Shown piece by piece: positions 9,313 through 16,846 of a stretch of DNA of 64,000 bases. Below the pieces are notes generated by a model, which was not told the DNA's origin, did no database searches, and saw nothing but the letters and a program-made list of their open reading frames with translations. Where the stretch lies: contig NZ_JAGA01000002.1 of NCBI RefSeq assembly GCF_000526415.1, positions 454,001-518,000 on the forward strand, in the 5' to 3' direction. Each line of letters starts with the position of its first letter. Position 1 is the stretch's first letter. A program made the position numbers and the translations under genes. Source of the stretch: Kallotenue papyrolyticum (GTDB taxonomy: Bacteria; Chloroflexota; Chloroflexia; Chloroflexales; Kallotenuaceae).

Positions 9313-10040
9313 TAGCTGATGAATAGGCGCACGGACAGACGGGGGTGGCGCATGCCGGCCACCTCCAGCAGGGGGGCGAAACTGGTGAATCCGCCCTGCT
9401 GCCAGTGGGCCGTGCGGCTGGCCTGGGCCAGTGCTGCCATGCGTGGCTTGAGCCGCCAGAGGATGGCGGCCATCTGGTGTTGGCCCACGGGCAGCAGTCG
9501 CTGGGCTGCCGAGGCCAGGGCGGCCATGCTCTGCTGCAGGTAGGCTAGGACGGTGGCATCCTCACCCAGGGACAACGCCCCACCCACCAGGCCCACCGTG
9601 GTCGCATGTTGCAGGGGGATCGCCTGCTGTCGGACCACGTCCAGGGCCTGGGCCAGGAGGTGGTGTCCGGTGAGTTCCTGAGCCAGAGAGAGGAAGCGCC
9701 TGGCCAGGGCCGTGCTGGCCTCCCGGCTTTCTCGAGCGGGCTGCAACGCGGCCCGGGTGGCGTTCAGCCGATACCAGCCGTCTGCGAAAGTGGCCCCTGG
9801 CAGCCCTTCGGCTAGGCGGTAGCCACCCCGGCAGAAGATGGCATCCACCGCGCCGGTCTCTTCCAGGTAGTCGTCCAGGGCCGTCTCCAGGTTCAGGGGA
9901 GTCACCAGGCCTGTGGCGGTGAGAGTCTCCAGACCGAAGGAGTGGGCCTGCCCGCCGATGGGCAGGGCGCTGTCGGCCAGGTGCAGCAGTTGCAGCAGTC
10001 GGATGGCTCCGTCGGCGGCGTTCAGGGCGTCATGCAGCAT
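9312..10040 (-). CDS. ureF: Urease accessory protein UreF
   Basis: A 242-residue all-helical UreF protein that gates nickel delivery by the UreD-UreF-UreG complex. The N-terminal LLHLADSALPIGGQAHSFGLE is the characteristic UreF motif. It is the first gene of the minus-strand cluster. The upstream region shows a TATACT at about 10110 on the minus strand but no good -35 box. Neither ureG nor ureE is found in this window. The start at 10040 has only a weak AAGGAT 14 nt upstream. Confidence 0.92.
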   Translation of the reverse strand: MLHDALNAADGAIRLLQLLHLADSALPIGGQAHSFGLETLTATGLVTPLNLETALDDYLEETGAVDAIFCRGGYRLAEGLPGATFADGWYRLNATRAALQPARESREASTALARRFLSLAQELTGHHLLAQALDVVRQQAIPLQHATTVGLVGGALSLGEDATVLAYLQQSMAALASAAQRLLPVGQHQMAAILWRLKPRMAALAQASRTAHWQQGGFTSFAPLLEVAGMRHPRLSVRLFIS

Positions 10041-10294
10041 GGGCTCGGGTGGATCCTTGTTCGTGCTCTGCTCGAATGGAACAATGGGTTGGTACTGTAC
10101 ATCCCGTCAGTATAGAGCAATCAGGGAGGAGCTGCATTCGAGAAAATGGACAAGATCCGGGCCTGGTTATTGGGCACGTTGCACAAGGAGGGAGGGCCTG
10201 GCACAAGGGGCGGTCAATTGAGACGGGAGCAGAGAGGGAAGTATGTGGCCGGTAGCAGGCCACGTGGCCTGGGAGAGGGGTCCCAGCCCATACC

Positions 10295-10421
10295 GCCCAA
10301 CGGCCAAGCTCAGCGGCGCTCCACTACTAAACAGATGACTCATGGCCGCCAGCACGACTCAGAGCTATGCAGATGGCATTTTGCCCTGCGTACAAGCGTC
10401 TGCTGCAGCGCCTTCTTCGGC
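10295..10421 (+). repeat. attC-like recombination site 1
   Basis: A 127-nt element with the outer box GCCCAAC at 10295-10301, the inner segment GCCAAGCTCAGCGGCG and a complementary right end CTGCTGCAGCGCC, closing with CTTCGGC (10415-10421). The two ends can pair into an imperfect hairpin with bulged bases, as in integron attC sites (R''-L''...L'-R'). The crossover triplet reads CTT instead of GTT, so this copy may be inactive. Two relatives of the same length lie at 16375 and 18834 in the same orientation. Confidence 0.55.
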
Positions 10422-10737
10422 CACCAATCGGCTTTGTCACGTACTTGGATGTGTATGAGGTGCTTTAGGCTTGGTAATGCTCTATCTCGCTCTAAAGAAT
10501 TCTGCAGCTCATACCAGAAATCTGACCAAAATTAGGATTTCTCGTATCTTAGAAACAATTGTACAACAATGTTCGCCCTCTGATTTTAGGTAATCGTTGG
10601 CGTGGCAGCTGTACGGTAGTATGCTGCTGTATTGCAGGGCTAATGCCGAGCGCACGAAGTTGTTCCTGCTCTGGCGTCCGCAGCACGACATGTGCTTAAT
10701 GCCTTGCTGAGTGAATACCTATTTGCAACTAACCTAT
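10422..10737. other. Low-GC spacer with a possible degraded coding remnant
   Basis: No intact gene. On the minus strand, 10549-10697 reads as about 48 codons ending in TAA (for example VVLRTPEQEQLRALGI) with no start codon, which could be the tail of a lost gene, possibly from a mobile element. I cannot assign a family. Confidence 0.25.
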
Positions 10738-10766
10738 TTGATAGAAGAGGAAACTTGTAGTATAAG
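10738..10766 (+). promoter_or_regulatory. Promoter of the padR gene
   Basis: TTGATA (10738-10743), a 17-nt spacer, then TATAAG (10761-10766). Expected transcription start is near 10773, only 3 nt before the ATG at 10776, so the transcript would be essentially leaderless. Confidence 0.65.
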
Positions 10767-10769
10767 ATA

Positions 10770-10780
10770 GACAGTATGTC
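10770..10780. promoter_or_regulatory. Candidate PadR operator dyad
   Basis: GACA-GTA-TGTC, a perfect short dyad covering the predicted transcription start and the ATG of padR. PadR repressors commonly bind dyads in their own promoter, so autoregulation is plausible. Short dyads also occur by chance. Confidence 0.35.
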
Positions 10781-11111
10781 ATGGAGTACTGAGCTGCGCA
10801 AAGGGATATTGGAGCTTTGTGTCCTGGCAATCCTTGACCGAGAGGAATGCTATGGATATGAGCTAGTTCAACGTCTGCAAGCCTATGGTAAACTGCTTGC
10901 AGGTGAAGGTACGATCTACCCGCTTTTAGCTCGGCTACAACGGCAGGGATTAGTTGAAACGTCTTGGCGTGAGTCACATAGCGGTCCACCTCGTAAGTAC
11001 TATCGGCTTTCGGAGGCTGGCCATCAACTTTTGCTTGAACTTGTTGATGAGTGGAAGTCGTTGCGTGATAGTGTTGATAAGCTTTTGGGTTTTGCACATC
11101 TCATCAAGTAG
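10776..11111 (+). CDS. PadR-family transcriptional regulator
   Basis: A 111-residue winged-helix repressor of the short PadR class. It starts MSWSTELRKGILELCVLAIL and contains the conserved YGYELVQRL, GEGTIYPLLARLQRQGLVET and GPPRKYYRLSEAG segments (recognition helix and wing), ending in a short dimerisation helix. It is followed 10 bp later by a HAAS-domain membrane protein; PadR plus HAAS pairs are a known regulatory couple in Gram-positive-like bacteria. It probably controls the ABC transporter and secreted proteins downstream. Codon use is clearly more A/T-rich than in murI and the urease genes. Confidence 0.93.
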   Translation: MSWSTELRKGILELCVLAILDREECYGYELVQRLQAYGKLLAGEGTIYPLLARLQRQGLVETSWRESHSGPPRKYYRLSEAGHQLLLELVDEWKSLRDSVDKLLGFAHLIK

Positions 11112-11121
11112 GAGAGAAACA

Positions 11122-12189
11122 ATGAACGACTCGTTCTCTGACACATCTGTTCAGCAATACTTACATCAATTTGAACAGGCATTACCTCGTTACCTTCCTC
11201 AACGTGAGGAGTTGCTTCAAGAGATAGCGAGTCATATCGCCGAAGGGATACGTCGGCACGAGGCTGTGGAGCAAGTGCTGGCTGAACTAGGGCCCCCGGA
11301 AGAGTTAGCGGAGCAATACGCGGCCGAACTAAAATATGAGCATGAGGCTATACGACGCAGGATAGTTCTAACTGTCGTTCCCTCGTTAATCATTTTAGCC
11401 GGATATATACTGGTACAACCGAAGATTGATCTCGAACCGTTTCGCTTAGATTACGTGATTATCCGATGGGTGAGCTGCATCAGTCTTGCGGCTGGCACCC
11501 TGTATTTATTTGCGCAACGACAACACAGTCAGGCAGTTTTATGGACTGTATATGCCTTGGGGTTTTCTTTTCTTACAGGAGGTGTAGCTTCGTTGCCCAT
11601 CGATTTGGCTGTACATGCGCTGCTGCCTGTATTGTCTCTACACGCCACTACGGCGTTACCGTATCCATTGTTCATCTCAGTTTTTGCTCTCCTCATATGG
11701 CTTATTATCGTTAGTTTCATAACCTTAAAGCGGCCAGGAAAAACAATACTAACGCGAGAGTATTTGCCTTATAGTGTCTGGGTGATACTACCGGCTGCTT
11801 TCTTTCTTGTCTGGATGCTACTTGAAATATCAGGAACGGCAGTAAATAGCTACCTCGTTTGGTTTATGAGTATCTCTTTGCTTCTGGCTCATCTTGATGT
11901 TATGCATAGTGAGCGAAGCTGGAGGACTGTGTCCATGATAGCAGCGCTCCAAGTTGGAATCGGGAGTATACTTGCTTGCGTAGCCTTGTCCAGATATTTC
12001 GGAATTGCTGCTAACAATCAGTTTTTTACTCCCCCTGTATCCATTATCAAAATCATACTTCTCGGAACCCCAATGTTTTTGCTCGTTGTATGGCGAGGAG
12101 GAGCAACATTTTATGCCTTGCTGAAACCATATTTCTCGAAATACTCGGGCAATGAATTCCCTCCGATCTTCCCCAAGAATGTGAAGTAG
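11122..12189 (+). CDS. HAAS-domain multi-pass membrane protein (DUF1700-like)
   Basis: A 355-residue protein. Residues 1-75 form an amphipathic helical HAAS/DUF1700-type domain (YLHQFEQALPRYLPQREELLQEI ending with ELGPPEELAEQYAAEL), which usually partners the adjacent PadR. The rest holds about seven to eight hydrophobic segments with short loops. ATG 11122 has GGAGAG about 7 nt upstream. The frame is open upstream of the ATG but only by overlapping padR. A role as membrane-bound anti-regulator or sensor for PadR is inference from the known gene pairing. A terminator-like hairpin follows. Confidence 0.82.
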   Translation: MNDSFSDTSVQQYLHQFEQALPRYLPQREELLQEIASHIAEGIRRHEAVEQVLAELGPPEELAEQYAAELKYEHEAIRRRIVLTVVPSLIILAGYILVQPKIDLEPFRLDYVIIRWVSCISLAAGTLYLFAQRQHSQAVLWTVYALGFSFLTGGVASLPIDLAVHALLPVLSLHATTALPYPLFISVFALLIWLIIVSFITLKRPGKTILTREYLPYSVWVILPAAFFLVWMLLEISGTAVNSYLVWFMSISLLLAHLDVMHSERSWRTVSMIAALQVGIGSILACVALSRYFGIAANNQFFTPPVSIIKIILLGTPMFLLVVWRGGATFYALLKPYFSKYSGNEFPPIFPKNVK

Positions 12190-12240
12190 TTGTATAGCCC
12201 GTCAAGATAGTCATGCAGTTGCCGAAGATGGTTGGCATAC

Positions 12241-12264
12241 TGCACTGCTCAGTGCATGCTTTTT
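12241..12264 (+). terminator. Terminator after the HAAS protein gene
   Basis: TGCACTGCTCAGTGCA is a perfect palindrome (6-bp stem, 4-nt loop) followed after TGC by a run of five T. It lies about 50 bp after the stop codon at 12189, separating the regulator pair from the secreted-protein genes. Confidence 0.55.
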
Positions 12265-12317
12265 CACTCATCGCGGCTCTGCCTGCCTCGTTCTTGCTCC
12301 AAGGGTAACTTAGTAGC

Positions 12318-12346
12318 TTGACGGATATGGTACCTTGTGTTATAAG
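12318..12346 (+). promoter_or_regulatory. Promoter of the first secreted H/W/Y-rich protein
   Basis: TTGACG (12318-12323), a 17-nt spacer and TATAAG (12341-12346). The -10 hexamer is identical to that of the padR promoter. It predicts a leader of about 40 nt with a strong ribosome-binding site. Confidence 0.65.
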
Positions 12347-12393
12347 GTAGATCTAGCAACTTGGCTGGCGGGTAGTTAATGAAGGAGATTCGT

Positions 12394-12684
12394 ATGTACG
12401 CAAGGTTATCTCCTGCTCGGCGTAAACTTCTTCGCGTAGTCCCCGTGGCAAGTCTCCACCTCATCCCTATAGCTGCAAGCGCAGCACCCGAGGAGCCAGT
12501 GGCTGGAACGATGGCCGATGCCTGCCAGCACGAAAGCCACTGGCACTACCATTTCCCCTATGCCCATTATGACTATTGGGAGTACCACGGCCACTGGACT
12601 GAGTTTAATGGGCAGCACTTCCACAAGTACTGGAACCAGCAGCATAACTACTGGGAATACAAGGATTGCTCTGGCGCGGGTTAA
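12394..12684 (+). CDS. Small secreted His/Trp/Tyr-rich protein (copy 1)
   Basis: A 96-residue protein of a family I do not recognise. It has a signal peptide (Arg-rich n-region, hydrophobic VVPVASLHLIPIAASA, likely cleavage after ASA). The mature part of about 65 residues is extremely aromatic and histidine-rich (ADACQHESHWHYHFPYAHYD, then repeated W/Y/H), framed by two cysteines (DAC and KDCSG) that could form one disulfide. The start at 12394 is chosen because AAGGAGA lies 5 nt upstream; an earlier ATG at 12379 has no such site. A homologue follows at 12822. Possible roles are a metal-binding, antimicrobial-type or envelope protein handled by the adjacent ABC system. This is inference only. 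Confidence 0.75.
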   Translation: MYARLSPARRKLLRVVPVASLHLIPIAASAAPEEPVAGTMADACQHESHWHYHFPYAHYDYWEYHGHWTEFNGQHFHKYWNQQHNYWEYKDCSGAG

Positions 12685-12737
12685 TCAACGAAGTAAGCTG
12701 CATATCATAGCAGCATATCTATAATCTCTCTTCCGAC

Positions 12738-12769
12738 CGCGCAGCCCGTGGAAGGCGATGGGCTACGCG
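12738..12769. repeat. Imperfect hairpin between the two secreted-protein genes
   Basis: CGCGCAGCCC (12738-12747) and GGGCTACGCG (12760-12769) pair with one mismatch around a 12-nt loop. No T-run follows. It may stabilise the first mRNA or cause partial termination. Confidence 0.4.
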
Positions 12770-12821
12770 GGTTAGGAGAAAGGAAGACAGGATGTTAGCA
12801 CACTAATTTGTTAGGCTGCGT

Positions 12822-13124
12822 GTGATCATAGGTATATTGATTGTTCCCCTTACTACAAGCATAGCTGCGAGGGAATCATCGCTTGATGGGACGCAGGCAG
12901 ATGCTTGCCAACATAAGAGTCACTGGCACTATCAATTCCCTTATGCACATTACGATTGGTGGAAATACCGCCGCCACTGGTGGGATAACGGTGTGCATTG
13001 GCATGAGTACTTCAATGCCACATCAGTTTCTCATCAAAGATTGAACTGGCCCCGGCTAACTCCCACACTTGGTGACTGCATGCTCGTGTTCCTACGAGTT
13101 ATCGACACTGACGTAACATCGTGA
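12822..13124 (+). CDS. Small secreted His/Trp/Tyr-rich protein (copy 2, possibly degenerate)
   Basis: About 100 residues from a GTG start with no clear ribosome-binding site; an ATG 30 bp upstream is out of frame and hits a stop after four codons. The N-terminus (IIGILIVPLTTSIAARE) is a shortened signal-peptide-like stretch. The core DACQHKSHWHYQFPYAHYD matches copy 1 almost residue for residue, then NGVHWHEYFN aligns with NGQHFHKYWN. After that the two diverge completely and the C-terminal cysteine motif is not in register. This suggests a tandem duplicate with damaged ends, or a diverged isoform. Confidence 0.5.
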   Translation: MIIGILIVPLTTSIAARESSLDGTQADACQHKSHWHYQFPYAHYDWWKYRRHWWDNGVHWHEYFNATSVSHQRLNWPRLTPTLGDCMLVFLRVIDTDVTS

Positions 13125-13151
13125 ATCATCGTATTCCCAGCCTATCGCAGC

Positions 13152-13180
13152 TTGGCTTGTTATGTGGCCAGTCGAATTAT
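13152..13180 (+). promoter_or_regulatory. Possible promoter of the ABC transporter genes
   Basis: TTGGCT (13152-13157), a 17-nt spacer and AATTAT (13175-13180), about 33 nt before the ATPase start. Both boxes are only partial matches to consensus. Confidence 0.35.
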
Positions 13181-13213
13181 CGAGGCTAGACACATTCAAG
13201 GCGTTACGTCAGT

Positions 13214-13939
13214 ATGGATAAAAATTTGTCTATGCTTGCCCTAAGAACTACACCTCACATGGCGATGGATCCGCCGACACCACCGCTGCTGATCGCTCAT
13301 GAGCTTAAGAAGCAATATGGCCAGACCGTTGCGCTCGATCGCGTCTCGCTCACACTCAGTCCTGGTGAATTCCTGGTTATCACTGGACCAAGCGGTTCGG
13401 GCAAGTCAACCCTGCTTCATTGCTTGGCCGGTATCCAACTGCCAGATCATGGATCGGTGCAATTCGAGGGACAGTGTCTGGAACATCTGACGGACGATGA
13501 GCGAACGCTGTTGCGGAGGCGGCACTTTGGCCTGGTATTCCAATTCCCCCTCCTGGTGCCGGAACTTCACATTGTTGATAATGTTGCTTTGCCGCTCTTG
13601 CTTGATGGCATGCGTCTGCGAGTTGCCAGAGACAGGGCCCGTGGGTGGCTGGAACGATTGGAACTCATCGAACTAGCAACGCGCTTCCCGTCACAGCTCT
13701 CAGGAGGACAGCAGCAACTCGCTGCGGTGGCACGAGCACTTGTGCAGGAACCGAAGATTATCTTCGCTGATGAACCGACCAGCTCACTCGACTCCCAAGC
13801 GAGTGAACGAGTCCTACGCGCTCTACGTCAGACTGCAATGCAAACGGGAAACGCGGTTGTCGTGGTGACGCATGATACCTCAGTGGTGGAGCACGCATCC
13901 AGGCATATCGTCTTACGCAATGGACAGGTCCAATGCTAG
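13214..13939 (+). CDS. ABC transporter ATP-binding protein (MacB/LolD type)
   Basis: A 241-residue ATPase of the MacB/LolD/FtsE group. Motifs: Walker A GPSGSGKST (about residue 57), Q-loop in LVFQFP, signature LSGGQQQLAAVARAL, Walker B IIFADEPTSSLD, and switch histidine in VVVVTHD. The first 20 residues before PPLLIAHELKKQYG are not conserved in type; an internal ATG at 13265 is possible. Its stop overlaps the permease start by 7 nt, so the two are translationally coupled. Together they would form a mechanotransmission-type exporter or resistance pump, not an importer (no binding protein is present). Confidence 0.92.
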   Translation: MDKNLSMLALRTTPHMAMDPPTPPLLIAHELKKQYGQTVALDRVSLTLSPGEFLVITGPSGSGKSTLLHCLAGIQLPDHGSVQFEGQCLEHLTDDERTLLRRRHFGLVFQFPLLVPELHIVDNVALPLLLDGMRLRVARDRARGWLERLELIELATRFPSQLSGGQQQLAAVARALVQEPKIIFADEPTSSLDSQASERVLRALRQTAMQTGNAVVVVTHDTSVVEHASRHIVLRNGQVQC

Positions 13940-16245
13940 ATCAAATCGTGCTCATACGAGTGGGTACTCGCCTGGCTGTCACTGAGACAGGGAGCTTGCT
14001 GCGGCGCTTAGGATTTGTTATTGCAGGTGCGGCCCTCAGTGTTACTATTATCCTCGGAACCCTTGCGCTCAACAACGCTTTAGATCTCCGACAACGCCGG
14101 CTGGCTCTGCGTGGTGATCTGCCGTTTAGAGGTGCAATTAAGATACCAGGTTCGGCCTCTGGCGTACTTTGGCGGACAGTAGCGCACCACCAGATCGGGG
14201 GTCGCACTCTTACACTGATTGCCGTGGGGATTGATGGCGAGACCGCTCCAGTGCCGCCTGGGGTACCTCGAATTCCGGCTCCTGGTGAAGTATTCATCTC
14301 TCCGGCTCTCAAGAAAGCGTTAGAGCGTCAAGATGAAGTATCCTGGCTACTTCGTGGCATGGTGCAAGGCAACATTGTCGGGCAACTCACAGCAGACGTG
14401 TTACTATATCCTGACGAATGGGTTGCTGTTGCGGGCTACCAGCCAACAAGCTTAAGAGCTACAGGAATAGCCCAAAAAATCATCCAACCTGTCGATCCCG
14501 ATCAGATACAGCTTCCACCGCGACCGCTTGTCCAGCCACTTGCCTTAACGCTCGGCTTCGTAGGCCTCTTGATTCCAAGCATCCTTCTCACTGCGACTGC
14601 TATTCAAATTGTAGCTACTGAACGCGCTGAAATGCTGGCTGCCCTACGGCTGATTGGGGCAACATCATCCCAGATCTGTTGGTTGCTGGCGGGCGAGGTG
14701 CTTGTTGGCGGGCTTGTAGGCGCGGTGTTAGGCTGCGTCTTGGCACTGAGCTTCTTGCCATTAGCACCTTTGATCCCGCTTGCTGATGGGTTCTTTCCCG
14801 CAGATTTATGGATAGGATTCCCTATCATCGTACTTGTGCTACTTGGTACTCCACTCATTAGTATTGTTGTGGAACTTGTGGCAGTCCGAAGAGTTGTACA
14901 TGCGCCGTTGGATGTCATACGCGATGTACAATGGCAACCAACCTCCGCCAAAAGAATCCTCCCGCTTGCGCTTGGTGGTATCGGCCTACTTCTCGTGCTA
15001 CTTGCACATTCATATCTGCCCGAACTGGTACTCGCGGTCCTTGAATTTATTTTCTTCGTTATCTTCTTGCTCGGGATATTAATCGCGGGACCTATGCTGG
15101 TTCGTGTCGTAGCGCTCTGGATAGAACGATTCGCGCTGTCACCCAGCCTCTGGCTAGCCATGCGCCGCATTGCCGAGAATCCAGCGCGAGGGTTTCGACT
15201 CGTCGCTACGATCCTGCTGTCGGTATTCCTGTTTGGGTTCCTCAAAATGGCTGGTCCCTCTCCGGCAGCCTTGCAGGCTGCCGCCTCCACACTGGCAATG
15301 CGCTACCGTGCAGATCTTGTGGTCGATTTGCACGGCGCCCGGCCAGGTCGATTAGTGGAGCATCTCGCAAATATTCCTGGCGTAGCAGCCGTCGTTCCAG
15401 TAGGATCGGCAGATGGCTGGGTTAATGGGGAGCGATGGTATATTTTGGTCGGGGATTGCCGCGATCTTCCTCACGTGATGAATATCGAAATCGACGGTAG
15501 GTGCACAGAGGCTACGGTCTTTGTTCGACCTAACCTTGTTTCACAAGAAGTGGTGATGAGCCGACAGCCGCTCCGCATTCAGATGCTAGACATGCAAGGT
15601 TCGGTTCGCGAACTGGTAGCTCCAGTCAGCGGCTACTTTGTCACGGCCTTCCCTGATGGGAGCGATGTGCTTGTGCCACCCCAGCTCATGGGGGAGCAGT
15701 GGCAGCCGATTCGCATCCTGCTCAAGACGGATAGCCGACCGCAAACGTATCAAGCAGTCCTCAAAGCCGTTATCGCTCTGGTCCCTCCAGCCACGTTAAG
15801 TCCACCGATGACCATCAGCCAAGGTGCTGGGGCAGATACGTTTCAAACAACCTTGTCGCTCCTTACGGGCTTGGCAGTCCTCATTTCCTGTATCAGCCTG
15901 GGTCAGAGTCTTATCGGCAGTTTGATCGAGAGTCGACACTTGATCGTCGGACTCCGCGCGCTCGGTATGCAGCGGATTCAACTTAAGTACCTATTTATCG
16001 GTGAGATCACACTGCTGCTTATTCTCGCGTTTAGCTTAGGAATTGTCCTCGCTGTTATGTTGGGGACAACCGTTGCTCTCACCTTGGGTAATCCGTTTCA
16101 TATTCCCTTAGGAGAGATGATGATCTGGTTTATTATGATTCTTGTGGGTACATTTTTGGTATCATCAGTGCTTTGGGTATTGTGGATCCGGGATCAAACA
16201 AAATTACTTACCAGAGATGATTACTACTTTAATTATTATCAGTGA
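13933..16245 (+). CDS. FtsX/MacB-type ABC permease with two extracytoplasmic domains
   Basis: A 770-residue permease. Layout: one N-terminal membrane segment (about residues 25-47), an extracytoplasmic domain (50-200), a three-helix FtsX-like block (205-325) ending with a cytoplasmic stretch, two to three further helices (340-445), a second extracytoplasmic domain (455-625) and a final FtsX block (630-760). The duplicated design resembles the large permeases of lipoprotein-release and peptide-resistance transporters. It follows padR, the HAAS protein and the two secreted small proteins, so self-protection against, or processing of, those proteins is a reasonable hypothesis. Confidence 0.85.
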   Translation: MLDQIVLIRVGTRLAVTETGSLLRRLGFVIAGAALSVTIILGTLALNNALDLRQRRLALRGDLPFRGAIKIPGSASGVLWRTVAHHQIGGRTLTLIAVGIDGETAPVPPGVPRIPAPGEVFISPALKKALERQDEVSWLLRGMVQGNIVGQLTADVLLYPDEWVAVAGYQPTSLRATGIAQKIIQPVDPDQIQLPPRPLVQPLALTLGFVGLLIPSILLTATAIQIVATERAEMLAALRLIGATSSQICWLLAGEVLVGGLVGAVLGCVLALSFLPLAPLIPLADGFFPADLWIGFPIIVLVLLGTPLISIVVELVAVRRVVHAPLDVIRDVQWQPTSAKRILPLALGGIGLLLVLLAHSYLPELVLAVLEFIFFVIFLLGILIAGPMLVRVVALWIERFALSPSLWLAMRRIAENPARGFRLVATILLSVFLFGFLKMAGPSPAALQAAASTLAMRYRADLVVDLHGARPGRLVEHLANIPGVAAVVPVGSADGWVNGERWYILVGDCRDLPHVMNIEIDGRCTEATVFVRPNLVSQEVVMSRQPLRIQMLDMQGSVRELVAPVSGYFVTAFPDGSDVLVPPQLMGEQWQPIRILLKTDSRPQTYQAVLKAVIALVPPATLSPPMTISQGAGADTFQTTLSLLTGLAVLISCISLGQSLIGSLIESRHLIVGLRALGMQRIQLKYLFIGEITLLLILAFSLGIVLAVMLGTTVALTLGNPFHIPLGEMMIWFIMILVGTFLVSSVLWVLWIRDQTKLLTRDDYYFNYYQ

Positions 16246-16374
16246 CCTAAAAGCCTTTGGATTGCCACATTTACATAAGCGTGTGTGATCCATAGGATTA
16301 CGATGATCCTAAATGCCACCCAAAGGTGTTCAACTCCTCAACAGGAAGGTGAAGGATCTCTGGGCTATAAGGTG

Positions 16375-16501
16375 GACGAACGGCCGAGCTCAGGTGCGCG
16401 GCACAGCGCTAACGCGATGACTCCTGAAGTGGCAGGAGTCGTTGCCAGGCAGATGAAACGTTGCCCGGCGTAGCCGCGTCAAGTGCAGCGCCTTGTTCGC
16501 C
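16375..16501 (+). repeat. attC-like recombination site 2
   Basis: A 127-nt element with outer boxes GACGAAC (16375-16381) and GTTCGCC (16495-16501), complementary at six of seven positions. It shares GGCCGAGCTCAG and GTGCAGCGCCTTGTTCG with the other two copies. Its inner stem is CGCGGC pairing with GCCGCG, where copies 1 and 3 have CAGCGG opposite CTGCTG and CCGCTG; this is compensatory change that preserves base pairing. The site lies about 130 bp after the permease gene, where a cassette-ending attC would be expected. Confidence 0.6.
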
Positions 16502-16846
16502 TGCCCTTTTATGGAGGTGCTACCATCTCTACAAGGAGCATTGGAAGATTGGGGCGCTCAAAACTCATATTTGATGCACAGATGTATGGAACGGCCTACG
16601 AGTGTTTTTTTGGTCTGCCTGGTCAGCGAGTATGCCAACCTCGACCTGATTCATCTTCTAAGTGAAGAAGCAGACATGGCTTGGAGAGTGTTATGTTTGA
16701 CCACAACCAGGATTTACCCATAGCACAATCCACCGTTAGCCCTCTCTCATCGAGGCAGACGATCAAAATTTCGAGGGTGGAAGAAGCTCCACAACTCAGG
16801 TGCTATACCAGCACCATGAGGCATGGGGCAAGTCCTTGTCGTACAC
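16502..16846 (+). other. Spacer with a possible 70-codon reading frame
   Basis: An ATG at 16511 opens 70 codons (MEVLPSLQGALEDWGAQ to 16723) directly after attC-like site 2, the place of a first cassette gene. There is no recognisable family and no strong ribosome-binding site, so it may be spurious. Nothing else is seen before the stop of the next gene. Confidence 0.25.

Noticed and set aside
10030-10263. 77-codon minus-strand frame upstream of ureF
   Set aside because: Pro/Ser/Cys-rich without similarity, overlapping the ureF start and its probable promoter region.
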